From Sphingobacterium sp. UBA5670 (GTDB taxonomy: Bacteria; Bacteroidota; Bacteroidia; Sphingobacteriales; Sphingobacteriaceae), in the NCBI RefSeq assembly GCF_002420705.1, contig NZ_DIIM01000020.1:205956-269955 (forward strand): 64,000 bases of DNA, in the 5' to 3' direction. The position numbers and the translations under genes were made by a program. The notes under the pieces are model-generated. The model had not been told where the DNA came from, did not search any database, and was given only the letters and a program-made list of their open reading frames with translations. Shown here piece by piece: positions 36,801 to 45,339 of the stretch (position 1 is its first letter; each line of letters starts with the position of its first letter).

Positions 36801-39355
36801 AAGAAATGCGCAGGTTAAGTATAGCGCAAAAGCCGGTAATCCTGGCTATGAAAGCAAATGTTAGCCAAATAGCTGAAACATACCGCAATGCGTATCCTAA
36901 TGCAAAAATTCTCTTTCCAGGAAAGGAGGATTTTACTCCGAAAGAACGAGGTCGCATTTTCAACGAAATAAAAAATAATGATTGGGATTGCATCATTTTA
37001 ACGCATGACCAGTTTTCCAAAATAGAACAGTCGCCAGAAATAATGCAGCAAGTTTTAAGCCAGGAACTATCCAATGTGACTGCAGATCTGGTCACAATGC
37101 AGGAATTACGAGGAAATAGCAGTAAAGGGGAAATTAAGGGACTTGAAATACGCAAACAAAATCTCATAGCACGCCTCAAAGAGACGGAACATAAAATTGG
37201 CCAAAGAAAGGATAGTGATATAGACTTCAGAAGTATGAATATTGACCACATCTTCTTAGACGAAAGCCACAAGTTCAAAAACTTGACCTTTACTACCCGT
37301 CACAGTCGAGTTGCGGGTTTAGGTAACCAAGCCGGTAGCCAGCGCGCTTTAAATATGCTTTACGCAGTTAGGGACCTGCAACAACGTTTCCAAACAGATC
37401 TATGCGTAACGTTTCTCTCCGGTACTCCTATTTCTAATAGCCTTACCGAACTATACCTGATCAACAAATACCTTCGGCCCCGTGAAATGGAACGCCAGGG
37501 GATTGAACATTTTGATGGATGGGCAGCCGTTTATGCCCGCAAGTCAACAGATTTTGAATTTAGTATAACCAACGAAATTATTGCCAAAGAACGTTTTAGG
37601 GAATTTATAAAAGTACCTGAACTGGCAACTTCTTATGCCGAAATAACCGACCATAAAACCGCTAAACATATCAATTTAGACAAGCCAGAACTCGAAGAAA
37701 TACTGGTTCCGTTAAAACCAAGCGAAGAGCAGCAGGCATTTATTGAAAAACTCATGCAATTCGCACAGACCGGTGATGCCACCCTTCTTGGCCGTTTACC
37801 CCTATCCCCAACAGAAGAAAAAGCCAAAATGCTTATTGCAACTAATATGGCTACCAAAATGGCAACGGATATGCGATTGATCGACCCAGTTTTATTCAGC
37901 GATCACCCGGACAATAAGGTAAACTCATGTTGCCGGAAAGTGGCTGATATTTTTAAAGAAAGCCAATTACATAAAGGAACACAAATTATCTTTTGCGACT
38001 TGGGCACACCTGGAACGGAAGGATTTAACCTCTATGAGGCCATTCGACAAAAACTGGTCACTGACTTTAATATTCCGGCAGCTGAAATCACTTTTATTCA
38101 TGATTGGTCTGATGCAAAAAAACCTGAATTGTTCCAAAAAATGAACAACGGAACCATCCGTTTGCTTATTGGATCGACAGAAAAAGCTGGAACCGGCCTA
38201 AATGTCCAAAAAAGGATAGTTGCGATGCACCATCTAACTATCCCCTGGAAACCTTCTGAATTTGAACAGCGCAATGGTAGAGGTGCACGCCAGGGAAATT
38301 GGTTGGCTAAGACACATTTCGAAAACAAAGTCCGCAATTACATATACGCTACAGAAAAATCGTTGGATAATTACCGATTTAACTTAAATAAAAACAAACA
38401 GGTTTTTATCAGTCAATTGAAAAATAACAGCCTGGCAGTGAGAAAAATTGACGAAGGAGCACTCGACGAACAATCGGGAATGAATTTCGCAGAATATATT
38501 GCAGTTCTCTCTGGCGATACCACTATGCTGGAAAAGGCCAAACTTGATAAGGAAATCTTAAGCTTGGAAAGTCTAAGAGCTGCACACTACAAAGAAATCG
38601 CACGGTCGCGGGCTACTTTAGAACGGCTGACAAAGGATAATGAACAAGAGCAAAAGACTTTAGGTTTATTGGAAAATGACGCTACTTTTTACCTGGATCA
38701 GCTCAGTTATGGAAAGGATGGAACAAAGGAAAATCCAATAAAGCTAATTGGTGTAAAAAGTAATGAAGCAGAAATATTAGGCCATCATATCATTGATCTA
38801 TATCAACACTGGAAACCGACGGCCGGGGCTTCGGGAGTTCAGCGAATTGGTTCTCTATATGGTTTCGATCTTTTTATTGAAAAAAAGGAAAACCATTCTC
38901 TTACAGGAGAAAACGCCTATCATAACAACCTATTTGCAACAAGAACCGATTCTGGCATTCGGTACGATTATAATCATGGGACGCCAAATGTTGATAATCC
39001 GAAATTGGCTGCACGCTATTATCTCAATGCCATTGACCGAGCACCCAATATTGCCGAACAGTACCGTGCCCGGATTGATAAAAATTCCCAAGAAATTAAG
39101 CTTCTTTCTATCATTTCACAAAAGGCTTTTGAAAAGCAAAAACTATTAGATGAAAAAAAGAAGGCAGTAGCACAATTAGAGCAGGAGATTACAAAAGCAA
39201 TTCAAGACAGGCAGTTGGTATTAAACGGTACTGCCCATAATGAGGTACACATGGAAGACAAACTTCCAGACAAACCAGAAAATAGTATAACGGTGGCTAA
39301 GGTTTTACCCATTACCAGGCCGGAGATTGTTCATTCACGGAGAATGGGCTTATAA
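33818..39355 (+). CDS. N6-adenine methylase-helicase of a conjugative element
   Basis: The 1845-residue protein joins an N6 DNA methylase-type domain near residue 130 (YEPSAGTGIFIEQAI for SAM; NIPFG near 205 in place of the usual NPPY) to a superfamily 2 helicase. The helicase has Walker A VGLGKT at about residue 980, DESH at about 1148, SGTPISN at about 1200, and NGRGARQGN (motif VI) at about 1487. A coiled-coil C-terminus ends it. Proteins of this layout are typical of Bacteroides conjugative transposons and may protect incoming DNA or alter it in the recipient. It is inserted between TraE and TraF genes. NIPFG may indicate weak or altered catalysis. Confidence 0.85.
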   Translation: MAYNALQKLSDNIGALEIALSLTDQDVPTQQQLDQLRKYSGFGGIKAILFGQGSINSWKENGAAQADLRLHEPVQRLYQLISTYYDNNDFHKICESLKNSTLTAFYTPDFVPETIYRALTDIGFHPKYLYEPSAGTGIFIEQAIRNFPNLIQIKAIEKDSLTARVLKTISKSWKHNTEVQPIGFEQTAEAEEEMVDLMVSNIPFGNFRVHDPLLIGEHAVIRERIHNYFFAKGISKVADGGLLAFITTDTFLNNPANLEARKYLFSRADFISLSVLPENLMSDTGGTDAPTHLLIVQKNNGKTILNEIDNILIQTQKQEQDDGTYFINNYILNHPQIRMGDQIAPGKNQYGQAHLKIRQSGPIEAIAENLNNILRTDFSKNLNLLKLNQAYKTIPQPNHELASDQSSYRIDYIPAPYINHQEEVSFQLGLFEALPNEQINRAQAYISVRDELFVHKASAKVLATISTKDNPNHDLAVLIASKRQGTNRFMYKVYVNAFGNWTTEKWQNATGIKQECATLTNKLNQYSHEYNIHADDQIHNLFPLKGNNLESKLDIKPFYSSGTLIIHENALYTIKEINKDRTTATLNKVSGEDEQLDFFMHYIALRNTYYELYKLEHAGQSDSGTLRSDLNRHYDQLTNGFPSLNDTTLSKRIRIDTAHGNNILSCLEKKTREGFAKADFLSYNIFAPKEAFTTEDAKEALAYCLAEKGTVDLNLISTIMNKGQSEVRSALRDELYQDPDNGNWLTADQYLSGNVVEKLQSAMKILKAAPDNAEWQHCVQSLKGVQPEPIPFELLDFNFGERWIPLDYYEDFATYLFETPVKIAYLRSRDEFKVKAESYNAKITQEFAIKPISGKNMYGITLLENALENTAPFFTYTVKDASGADRKLPDNEATQLAHQKIEAIRSAFIQWLSELPQQRQDYLVKIYNNTFNCFRLREYNGAHLTFPGLDKAALGIDDLYESQKSAVWRVLQNRGALIDHEVGLGKTLTMITAAQEMRRLSIAQKPVILAMKANVSQIAETYRNAYPNAKILFPGKEDFTPKERGRIFNEIKNNDWDCIILTHDQFSKIEQSPEIMQQVLSQELSNVTADLVTMQELRGNSSKGEIKGLEIRKQNLIARLKETEHKIGQRKDSDIDFRSMNIDHIFLDESHKFKNLTFTTRHSRVAGLGNQAGSQRALNMLYAVRDLQQRFQTDLCVTFLSGTPISNSLTELYLINKYLRPREMERQGIEHFDGWAAVYARKSTDFEFSITNEIIAKERFREFIKVPELATSYAEITDHKTAKHINLDKPELEEILVPLKPSEEQQAFIEKLMQFAQTGDATLLGRLPLSPTEEKAKMLIATNMATKMATDMRLIDPVLFSDHPDNKVNSCCRKVADIFKESQLHKGTQIIFCDLGTPGTEGFNLYEAIRQKLVTDFNIPAAEITFIHDWSDAKKPELFQKMNNGTIRLLIGSTEKAGTGLNVQKRIVAMHHLTIPWKPSEFEQRNGRGARQGNWLAKTHFENKVRNYIYATEKSLDNYRFNLNKNKQVFISQLKNNSLAVRKIDEGALDEQSGMNFAEYIAVLSGDTTMLEKAKLDKEILSLESLRAAHYKEIARSRATLERLTKDNEQEQKTLGLLENDATFYLDQLSYGKDGTKENPIKLIGVKSNEAEILGHHIIDLYQHWKPTAGASGVQRIGSLYGFDLFIEKKENHSLTGENAYHNNLFATRTDSGIRYDYNHGTPNVDNPKLAARYYLNAIDRAPNIAEQYRARIDKNSQEIKLLSIISQKAFEKQKLLDEKKKAVAQLEQEITKAIQDRQLVLNGTAHNEVHMEDKLPDKPENSITVAKVLPITRPEIVHSRRMGL

Positions 39356-39377
39356 TGAACATTAAATATTTGAAAAT

Positions 39378-39701
39378 ATGTCTAACAGTATTTATAAAAT
39401 AAATAAGGGGATTAATACAGCAATAGAATTTAGAGGCCTTAAAGCTCAATATATATGGTACCTCGGAGCCACAGTACTCATCCTGATGATCCTGTTTGCC
39501 ACTTTATATTTAATAGGGATGAACCAATATCTATGCATCGCGTTAACCGGTATCCTGGGTATTATTTCTATAAATAAAATATACGCCATGAGTAAACGAT
39601 ATGGGGTTCATGGACTGAGCAAATTAATGGCCAAAAGGCTAATGCCGGATGTAATCAAAACTAAAAGTCGATTAGTGTTTATGAAAAAATCCAAATCTTA
39701 A
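39378..39701 (+). CDS. traF: TraF-family conjugative transposon protein (DUF4133)
   Basis: A 107-residue protein with the DUF4133 pattern: SIYKINKGINTAIEFRGLKA at the start, two membrane helices (YIWYLGATVLILMILFATLY and CIALTGILGIISINKIYAM) and a C-terminal RLMPDVIKTKSRLVF. This is the VirB3-like inner-membrane component. It lies 22 bp after the methylase-helicase gene. Confidence 0.88.
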   Translation: MSNSIYKINKGINTAIEFRGLKAQYIWYLGATVLILMILFATLYLIGMNQYLCIALTGILGIISINKIYAMSKRYGVHGLSKLMAKRLMPDVIKTKSRLVFMKKSKS

Positions 39702-39719
39702 AAATTAAAACGGATAACA

Positions 39720-40862
39720 ATGAACGAAGAACCAAAATTCCTTATTGGAGAGCATATCTATAGAATTAATAATGTCCTGGAGTTTATCAGCCAGGTTGGG
39801 CAACCTGAAAACAAAATTTTGTTTGAGCAATTAATAGAACACGACCATAGTTATGAAATGAAGGTCAATATTGGAAACGGACAATTAATTCCAAAGAAAG
39901 AAAACGCTGAATCTGTGCGGATACCAAAATCAATATTTGAAGGTTACGCAGAACAATCAGTATTTGCAGAACGCTTTAACCATAGTTTTTCTGAAAAAAT
40001 GGGCATCAGGCTCATTGATAAAGCCAACTACGAAAGAATCCAAAACCTGGACATACGATTACCAGAAGTTACATTCCCGACAATTGAACTGGATGGGTTC
40101 AACTATGAAATAGATGTATCGTTATTCGAATTAAGACAGGTTGAACAGCCATTCAATACAGTGTCCATAAGAGACCTGGAAATTGAAAATGGCAAGTACC
40201 AGCTGTTCACAGATAATGATGGTGTACTTGGTAACTATGATTACTTACCCAACCTCCATCAAATTGACCAATTAGTAAAATTGGCTCCCGAAGAAGTAGC
40301 AAAAGTATATGGTATTTCCAAGGATAGACTACCCCATAACGATAAGGATCTCAGATCACACCCGGATTTTATAGTTGAGCGGATCGAAAAGGGAAAGTTA
40401 CCTATAATCAGGATAGTGGATGAAGACTATTACATCGATGCCAGAATGGAGGAATTACGATCATGCAGTGATCCATTTAAAAGAATAATCCTTGACGAAA
40501 ACAGTCCAAGAAGGTTTGATGAAAATGATAATCGCTTTGTTTACTTCTACGATGTATTGAACCGGAAAGTGGACTACGATTACGGAATGTTGACAGAACT
40601 ACCCAAAAACCATGTATTTATCATCCTACCGGATTTGATTACGCTCGATCCTGTTTCGGCCGGTAGAAAATACTGTAATGACCCAACGGCATTGTTGAAT
40701 AGCTATCCAATTCAGAATAGCATGGAGGCCCGGATTGTATTGCCTGAAAAGACATTTCTACCGGAACTCATTAAGGAAAACAAAATAAGTGAACAAGAAA
40801 ACAGCCAGAAGAAAGAAAATCACCTTAAAAATCCTGGCAAAAGAAATGGATTAGGCATGTAA
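39720..40862 (+). CDS. Element-specific hypothetical protein with two internal repeats
   Basis: The 380-residue soluble protein shows two related blocks: ELDGFNYEIDVSLFELRQVE at about residue 122 and IVDEDYYIDARMEELRSCSD at about residue 233, both then followed by P-F and an Ile-rich strand. They point to a duplicated fold. No named family is recognised. It sits between traF and traG, an unusual place in the tra order. Confidence 0.6.
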   Translation: MNEEPKFLIGEHIYRINNVLEFISQVGQPENKILFEQLIEHDHSYEMKVNIGNGQLIPKKENAESVRIPKSIFEGYAEQSVFAERFNHSFSEKMGIRLIDKANYERIQNLDIRLPEVTFPTIELDGFNYEIDVSLFELRQVEQPFNTVSIRDLEIENGKYQLFTDNDGVLGNYDYLPNLHQIDQLVKLAPEEVAKVYGISKDRLPHNDKDLRSHPDFIVERIEKGKLPIIRIVDEDYYIDARMEELRSCSDPFKRIILDENSPRRFDENDNRFVYFYDVLNRKVDYDYGMLTELPKNHVFIILPDLITLDPVSAGRKYCNDPTALLNSYPIQNSMEARIVLPEKTFLPELIKENKISEQENSQKKENHLKNPGKRNGLGM

Positions 40863-40886
40863 TTATTAACAAGGAAATCGTGAAGA

Positions 40887-43355
40887 ATGGAAAAGTGGTT
40901 AAAGGATATATTTCCAATATTGGATATTGAACATGATTGCATCTTGTCGAAACAAGGTGATATTACTGTAGTTTATAAGGTAAATCTTCCTGAGATATTT
41001 ACCCTAAGCAATAGTGAATATGAAGCATTTCACCAGGCCTGGGTGAAGGCCATTAAAGTACTACCAAATAATAGTACGTTGTGTAAGCAGGATTGGTTTA
41101 CGGAATCTGGCTTTAAAGCCGACTTTGAAAAGTCAGACTCAAGCTTTCTCTCTCGATCAAGCGAACATTTTTTTAACGAAAGACCATATTTGGATCACCA
41201 CTGCTATATTATGTTGACAAAGAAAGCGGATGGTCGTAAACCATCCAGCAGCCTTTTTTCAACTTTAATACGGTCGCATTTTGCACCTGTTCAAAGCCGA
41301 TCAAAAAATGCCCTCCAGGATTTTTTGGATTGCTGTGGACAGTTTAAGCAGATCCTCGAGGATAGCGGCCTGGTAACCCTGACCAGAGTACGTGAACAGG
41401 ACCTATTCAGTAGCACAAATACGATAGGTCTTCTTGAAAGATATACATTTCTTAATCTGTCCCAGGAACAAAAAGTAATCAGGGACATTGAGATAAAGCC
41501 GGTATTGAAAATAGGGGTAAATTTTTGCCAACTCTACACAATATCAGAGCCGGAAAATTTGCCACCCCTATGTGGAAGCCGTATTAATTATGAAAAATAC
41601 AGTACAGACCGGACCAAGTTCTCTGTTGGCTTTGCTTCAAGTCTGGGACAATTGCTGCCCTGTAATCACATATATAGCCAGTATATCATTATTGAGGAGC
41701 CTGTCAAAACGGTAAAGCAACTAGAAACTAAAAGGTTACGCTTGCAATCTCTATCTGCCTATAGCCGTGCAAATACTATTGCGCGAGATGCTACGAATGA
41801 CTTCCTTAATGAAGCAATTTCTGAAGGAAGGCTCCCGGTTAAAGCACATTTTAATCTTATGGTTTGGTCGGAAGAATCTGATAAGCTGAAAGACCTGAAG
41901 AATATGGTTTCTTCTGCATTTTCGCAGATGGACGCAGTAGCGAAAGAAGAAACTCAGGGTGCTGCGCAAATTTTCTGGGCTGGCATCCCTGGAAATGCGG
42001 CAGACTTCCCCTTAAATGAATCATTTGACACCTTTGTAACTCAAGCTTCCTGTTTTTTAAACCTGGAAACAGGATATAAGGATTCCATCAGCCCAATGGG
42101 CATCCGCCTTGGAGACAGACTGACTGGTAAACCAATCCATGTGGATATTAGTGATGAGCCAATCCTGAAAGGCATATGTACCAATAGAAATAAATTTATC
42201 ATTGGTCCTTCTGGCTCAGGCAAATCATTTTTTACCAATCACTTGGTTCACTCCTATTTTGAACAAGGAACACATATAGTATTAATTGATGTAGGCCATT
42301 CCTATAAAGGTTTGTGTGAAATGGTTGATGGCTACTATTTCACCTATTCTGAAACCCAACCTATTGCTTTTAATCCATTTTATATCGGTCCTGGTGACTA
42401 CCTGGATACAGAGAAAAAGGAAAGCATAAAGACATTATTAATAGCACTATGGAAGAAAGATGATGAAGTATACAAGCGATCAGAATACGTCGCCTTATCC
42501 AACGCAATATCTGGATACTTTACTCATTTAGAAAGTAACAAAAGTATATTCCCTGGATTTAATTCTTTCTATGAATATCTGCAATCGGACTACATAAACC
42601 AGCTACAACAAGAAAAGGTAAAGATTAGTGATTTTGATATTGATAATTTTCTCTATGTCCTTCGTCCTTATTACGCGGGTGGGGAATTTGACTATTTGCT
42701 CAACGCTTCTAAAAATCTTGATCTGCTGAACCAAAGATTTATTGTATTTGAACTGGATAATATTAAGGATCATCCTATCCTATTTCCAACAGTTACGCTG
42801 ATCATTATGGAGGTTTTTATTTCAAAAATGAGAAAGCTAAAGGGCATAAGGAAAATGATCTTAATCGAAGAGGCATGGAAAGCATTGATGAAAGAAGGGT
42901 TTTCTCAATACATACAATATCTGTTTAAAACTGTGCGGAAGCATTTTGGTGAGGCCATTGTGGTTACTCAGGAAATTCAGGACATTATTTCATCCCCTAT
43001 CGTTAAACAGGCGATTATAAACAATTCAGATTGTAAGATTTTATTAGACCAATCAAAATATCAAAACAAGTTTGACCAGATTCAAGAATTATTGGGCCTA
43101 ACACAAAAGGAAAAAACCTTAGTACTCTCAGTCAATAAATCAAATGAGCCAGGGCGCAAGTACAAGGAAGTATTTATCAGCCTGGGTGGACAATTAAGTA
43201 AAGTATACAGAACTGAAGTCTCCCTGGAGGAATACCTGGCTTACACTACCGAGCAATCGGAAAAGGTAAAGGTTGAACAATATGCAGCACGCTTTAATGG
43301 TGACATCAAAAAAGGAATCGCTGTACTGGCCAAAGAAATAAAAGAAGCTAAATAA
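40887..43355 (+). CDS. traG: TraG-family conjugation ATPase (VirB4-like)
   Basis: The 822-residue ATPase powers assembly of the transfer channel. Walker A is IGPSGSGKSFFTNHL at about residue 435; Walker B is KMILIEEAWKALM near 657; the following VRKHFGEAIVVTQEIQD and the C-terminal KVYRTEVSLEEYLAY match the Bacteroidota TraG group. Length is normal. The operon continues with TraI-like and TraJ genes within 12 bp. It is not a coupling protein of the VirD4 type. Confidence 0.92.
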   Translation: MEKWLKDIFPILDIEHDCILSKQGDITVVYKVNLPEIFTLSNSEYEAFHQAWVKAIKVLPNNSTLCKQDWFTESGFKADFEKSDSSFLSRSSEHFFNERPYLDHHCYIMLTKKADGRKPSSSLFSTLIRSHFAPVQSRSKNALQDFLDCCGQFKQILEDSGLVTLTRVREQDLFSSTNTIGLLERYTFLNLSQEQKVIRDIEIKPVLKIGVNFCQLYTISEPENLPPLCGSRINYEKYSTDRTKFSVGFASSLGQLLPCNHIYSQYIIIEEPVKTVKQLETKRLRLQSLSAYSRANTIARDATNDFLNEAISEGRLPVKAHFNLMVWSEESDKLKDLKNMVSSAFSQMDAVAKEETQGAAQIFWAGIPGNAADFPLNESFDTFVTQASCFLNLETGYKDSISPMGIRLGDRLTGKPIHVDISDEPILKGICTNRNKFIIGPSGSGKSFFTNHLVHSYFEQGTHIVLIDVGHSYKGLCEMVDGYYFTYSETQPIAFNPFYIGPGDYLDTEKKESIKTLLIALWKKDDEVYKRSEYVALSNAISGYFTHLESNKSIFPGFNSFYEYLQSDYINQLQQEKVKISDFDIDNFLYVLRPYYAGGEFDYLLNASKNLDLLNQRFIVFELDNIKDHPILFPTVTLIIMEVFISKMRKLKGIRKMILIEEAWKALMKEGFSQYIQYLFKTVRKHFGEAIVVTQEIQDIISSPIVKQAIINNSDCKILLDQSKYQNKFDQIQELLGLTQKEKTLVLSVNKSNEPGRKYKEVFISLGGQLSKVYRTEVSLEEYLAYTTEQSEKVKVEQYAARFNGDIKKGIAVLAKEIKEAK

Positions 43356-43366
43356 AAACATTGGTT

Positions 43367-44047
43367 ATGAAAAAACAAGTGAAACTATTATGGATTGTAC
43401 TGCTCACTTGCAGCATTAGCTTTCTCCCGACTACATCTGCCAACGCAGGAATTTATGAAATTATAAAAGCTGCAATTGTTAAAGCTATTAAGGCTGCTGA
43501 CCTGGCTATTCAAAGGGCACAAAACAAAACAATCTGGTTGCAAAATGCTCAAAAAACATTGGAGAATACCCTGGCAAAAGTCAAGCTGGAAGAAATTTCT
43601 GACTGGAGCAAAAAACAAAAGGAACAATACCAGCAATACTTCGATGAACTGCATAAAGTAAAAAGCCTTATTTCCTACTACCAGCGCATCCGGGACATAA
43701 TGAATATGCAACTCCGCATTGTTGAAGAATATAAAAGAAGCTGGAAAATAGTTAGTAACGATAAACATTTTTCAGCACGTGAATTGGAATATATGGGCTC
43801 CATCTATGCCGGTATACTATCAGAAACATTAAAAAATATTGAAGAGCTCTCCCTGGTAATAAACAGCTTTAAAACCCAAATGAGCGATGCAAAAAGATTG
43901 GAAATTATATCAAAAGTAGCCGATAACGTCCAGGGCAATTATTCAGATCTTAAATCCTTCACCCAGAAAAATGGAACATTAAGCCTTCTACGCGCTAAAT
44001 CGGAGATTGATATCAGGAATATTAAAATATGGTACGGCCTAAAATAG
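43367..44047 (+). CDS. TraI-like exported helical protein, copy 1
   Basis: A signal peptide (KLLWIVLLTCSISFLPTTSANA) precedes a coiled-coil-like helical region (AADLAIQRAQNKTIWLQNAQ) and a conserved block SARELEYMGSIYAGILSETL. This is the TraI-like type of Bacteroidota transfer operons. The true ATG is at 43367; the longer frame begins with TTG. It is the first of three related exported helical genes in a row. Confidence 0.75.
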   Translation: MKKQVKLLWIVLLTCSISFLPTTSANAGIYEIIKAAIVKAIKAADLAIQRAQNKTIWLQNAQKTLENTLAKVKLEEISDWSKKQKEQYQQYFDELHKVKSLISYYQRIRDIMNMQLRIVEEYKRSWKIVSNDKHFSARELEYMGSIYAGILSETLKNIEELSLVINSFKTQMSDAKRLEIISKVADNVQGNYSDLKSFTQKNGTLSLLRAKSEIDIRNIKIWYGLK

Positions 44048-44054
44048 ACACATT

Positions 44055-44705
44055 ATGAAAATATTACTGATTTGTTTAGTCCTTTTCTCTTTATTCTTTA
44101 CACAAAGGACATACGGCCAGACGCCCAACTTTAAAGAATGGTTCAGGCAGAAAAAAACACAAAAAGAGTATTTACTTAAGCAAATTGCTGCTTTAGAAGC
44201 CTATATAAATCTGGGCAAAAAGGGATATAAAATATATAAGTCCGGGCTTAATTCCATAAATCAATTTACAAAAGGAGAATTTAATCTTCACAATGATTAC
44301 TTCAACTCCTTAAAAAGGATCAATCCGGCAATAAGTACACATCCCAGAGTAATGGATATTATCAAAACAGAACAAAAGATAGGTAACATTATCCATGAAT
44401 TAAAAGAGATGATCAATGCTGATCCCCTTCTTACTCTTGGACAAAAGCAATCTATGCTCCAAATAACTTTAAAAATGAAGACTGAGTCTCAAAAGCTATT
44501 GGAAGAATTGATTACCACTGTTGACCCTGGAGTTATGGAATTAAAAGATGATGAACGGATAACAAGAATTAATAAGATTCTTAATGAAATTCTTTTGCTC
44601 TACCAGAGCACACAAAACCTACGCAGGGAGATTATCTTATTTCAAAGATCCACAGAACAAAAACTGCTGGAGAACCAGACAATGAAAAATATTAATGAAC
44701 AATAA
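44055..44705 (+). CDS. Exported helical protein of the TraI-adjacent group, copy 2
   Basis: The 216-residue protein has a signal peptide (MKILLICLVLFSLFFTQRTYG) and the block GYKIYKSGLNSINQFTKGEF, then FNLHNDYFNSLKRINPAIST, closely paralleled in the next gene (GYKILEGGYNTVKDISKGNF, NIHKQFLDGLLEVSPAVKK). It is often labelled TerB-like by automatic tools, but I see no tellurite-related feature. A role as periplasmic transfer component is inferred from the operon. Confidence 0.65.
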   Translation: MKILLICLVLFSLFFTQRTYGQTPNFKEWFRQKKTQKEYLLKQIAALEAYINLGKKGYKIYKSGLNSINQFTKGEFNLHNDYFNSLKRINPAISTHPRVMDIIKTEQKIGNIIHELKEMINADPLLTLGQKQSMLQITLKMKTESQKLLEELITTVDPGVMELKDDERITRINKILNEILLLYQSTQNLRREIILFQRSTEQKLLENQTMKNINEQ

Positions 44706-44716
44706 ATAATAAGGAA

Positions 44717-45337
44717 ATGAAAATTATATGTGTATCCCTTTTATTCCTTTGCGGCATCTTATCCAAGAGCTATGGACAGGAACAGGAGATAGCCCAGCTA
44801 CTATTAAATGTAGAAAAACTTTCCCAGTTTAAAAGAATACTCTCTGACATGAAGGACGGGTATAAAATACTTGAAGGTGGTTATAACACAGTCAAGGATA
44901 TTTCCAAAGGAAATTTCAACATCCATAAGCAATTCCTTGACGGGTTGTTGGAAGTTAGTCCGGCAGTGAAAAAATACAGGAAGGTTCCACTTACTATAGA
45001 TTACCAGGTTAAACTCGTAAAAGAATATAAAACTGCCTTTTCCCAATTTAGGCAGGCTGGGGTTTTCAAACCGGAAGAACTAAATAGGTTGAGCAAAACC
45101 TACTCTAATCTGATAGATCAATCCTTAAAAAGCCTCGATGAGCTCGCGATGGTCATTACAGCAGGAAAATTACGAATGACGGATGATGAGCGGTTGGGTG
45201 CCATCGACAGAATTTTTGCGGAAATGGAAGATAAGCTGCTGTTCCTTCGTCAATTTAATAAAGAGACTTCTTTAACTGTAATCCTGCGCCAAAAAGAAAA
45301 GGTAGAAATAGAAAATCTTAAAAATCTAAATAAATAG
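44717..45337 (+). CDS. Exported helical protein of the TraI-adjacent group, copy 3
   Basis: A 206-residue protein with a signal peptide (MKIICVSLLFLCGILSKSYG) and the shared block GYKILEGGYNTVKDISKGNF. Two further helices carry FKPEELNRLSKTYSNLIDQS, which matches the SARELEYMGSIYAGI block of copy 1. Its closeness to copy 2 suggests a tandem duplication. The next gene, traJ, starts 3 bp later. Confidence 0.65.
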   Translation: MKIICVSLLFLCGILSKSYGQEQEIAQLLLNVEKLSQFKRILSDMKDGYKILEGGYNTVKDISKGNFNIHKQFLDGLLEVSPAVKKYRKVPLTIDYQVKLVKEYKTAFSQFRQAGVFKPEELNRLSKTYSNLIDQSLKSLDELAMVITAGKLRMTDDERLGAIDRIFAEMEDKLLFLRQFNKETSLTVILRQKEKVEIENLKNLNK

Positions 45338-45339
45338 CC

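Noticed and set aside
36580..37278. 232-codon frame antisense to the methylase-helicase gene
   Set aside because: It is fully inside a well-supported helicase domain on the other strand, and its Leu/Ser/Phe-rich text is typical of an antisense shadow.
43388..43768. 126-codon frame antisense to the first TraI-like gene
   Set aside because: It lies entirely under a gene with a clear signal peptide and conserved blocks.
44055..45337. Tellurite-resistance (TerB) label that automatic tools may give these proteins
   Set aside because: They are exported helical proteins within a tra operon, and no feature indicates tellurite function.
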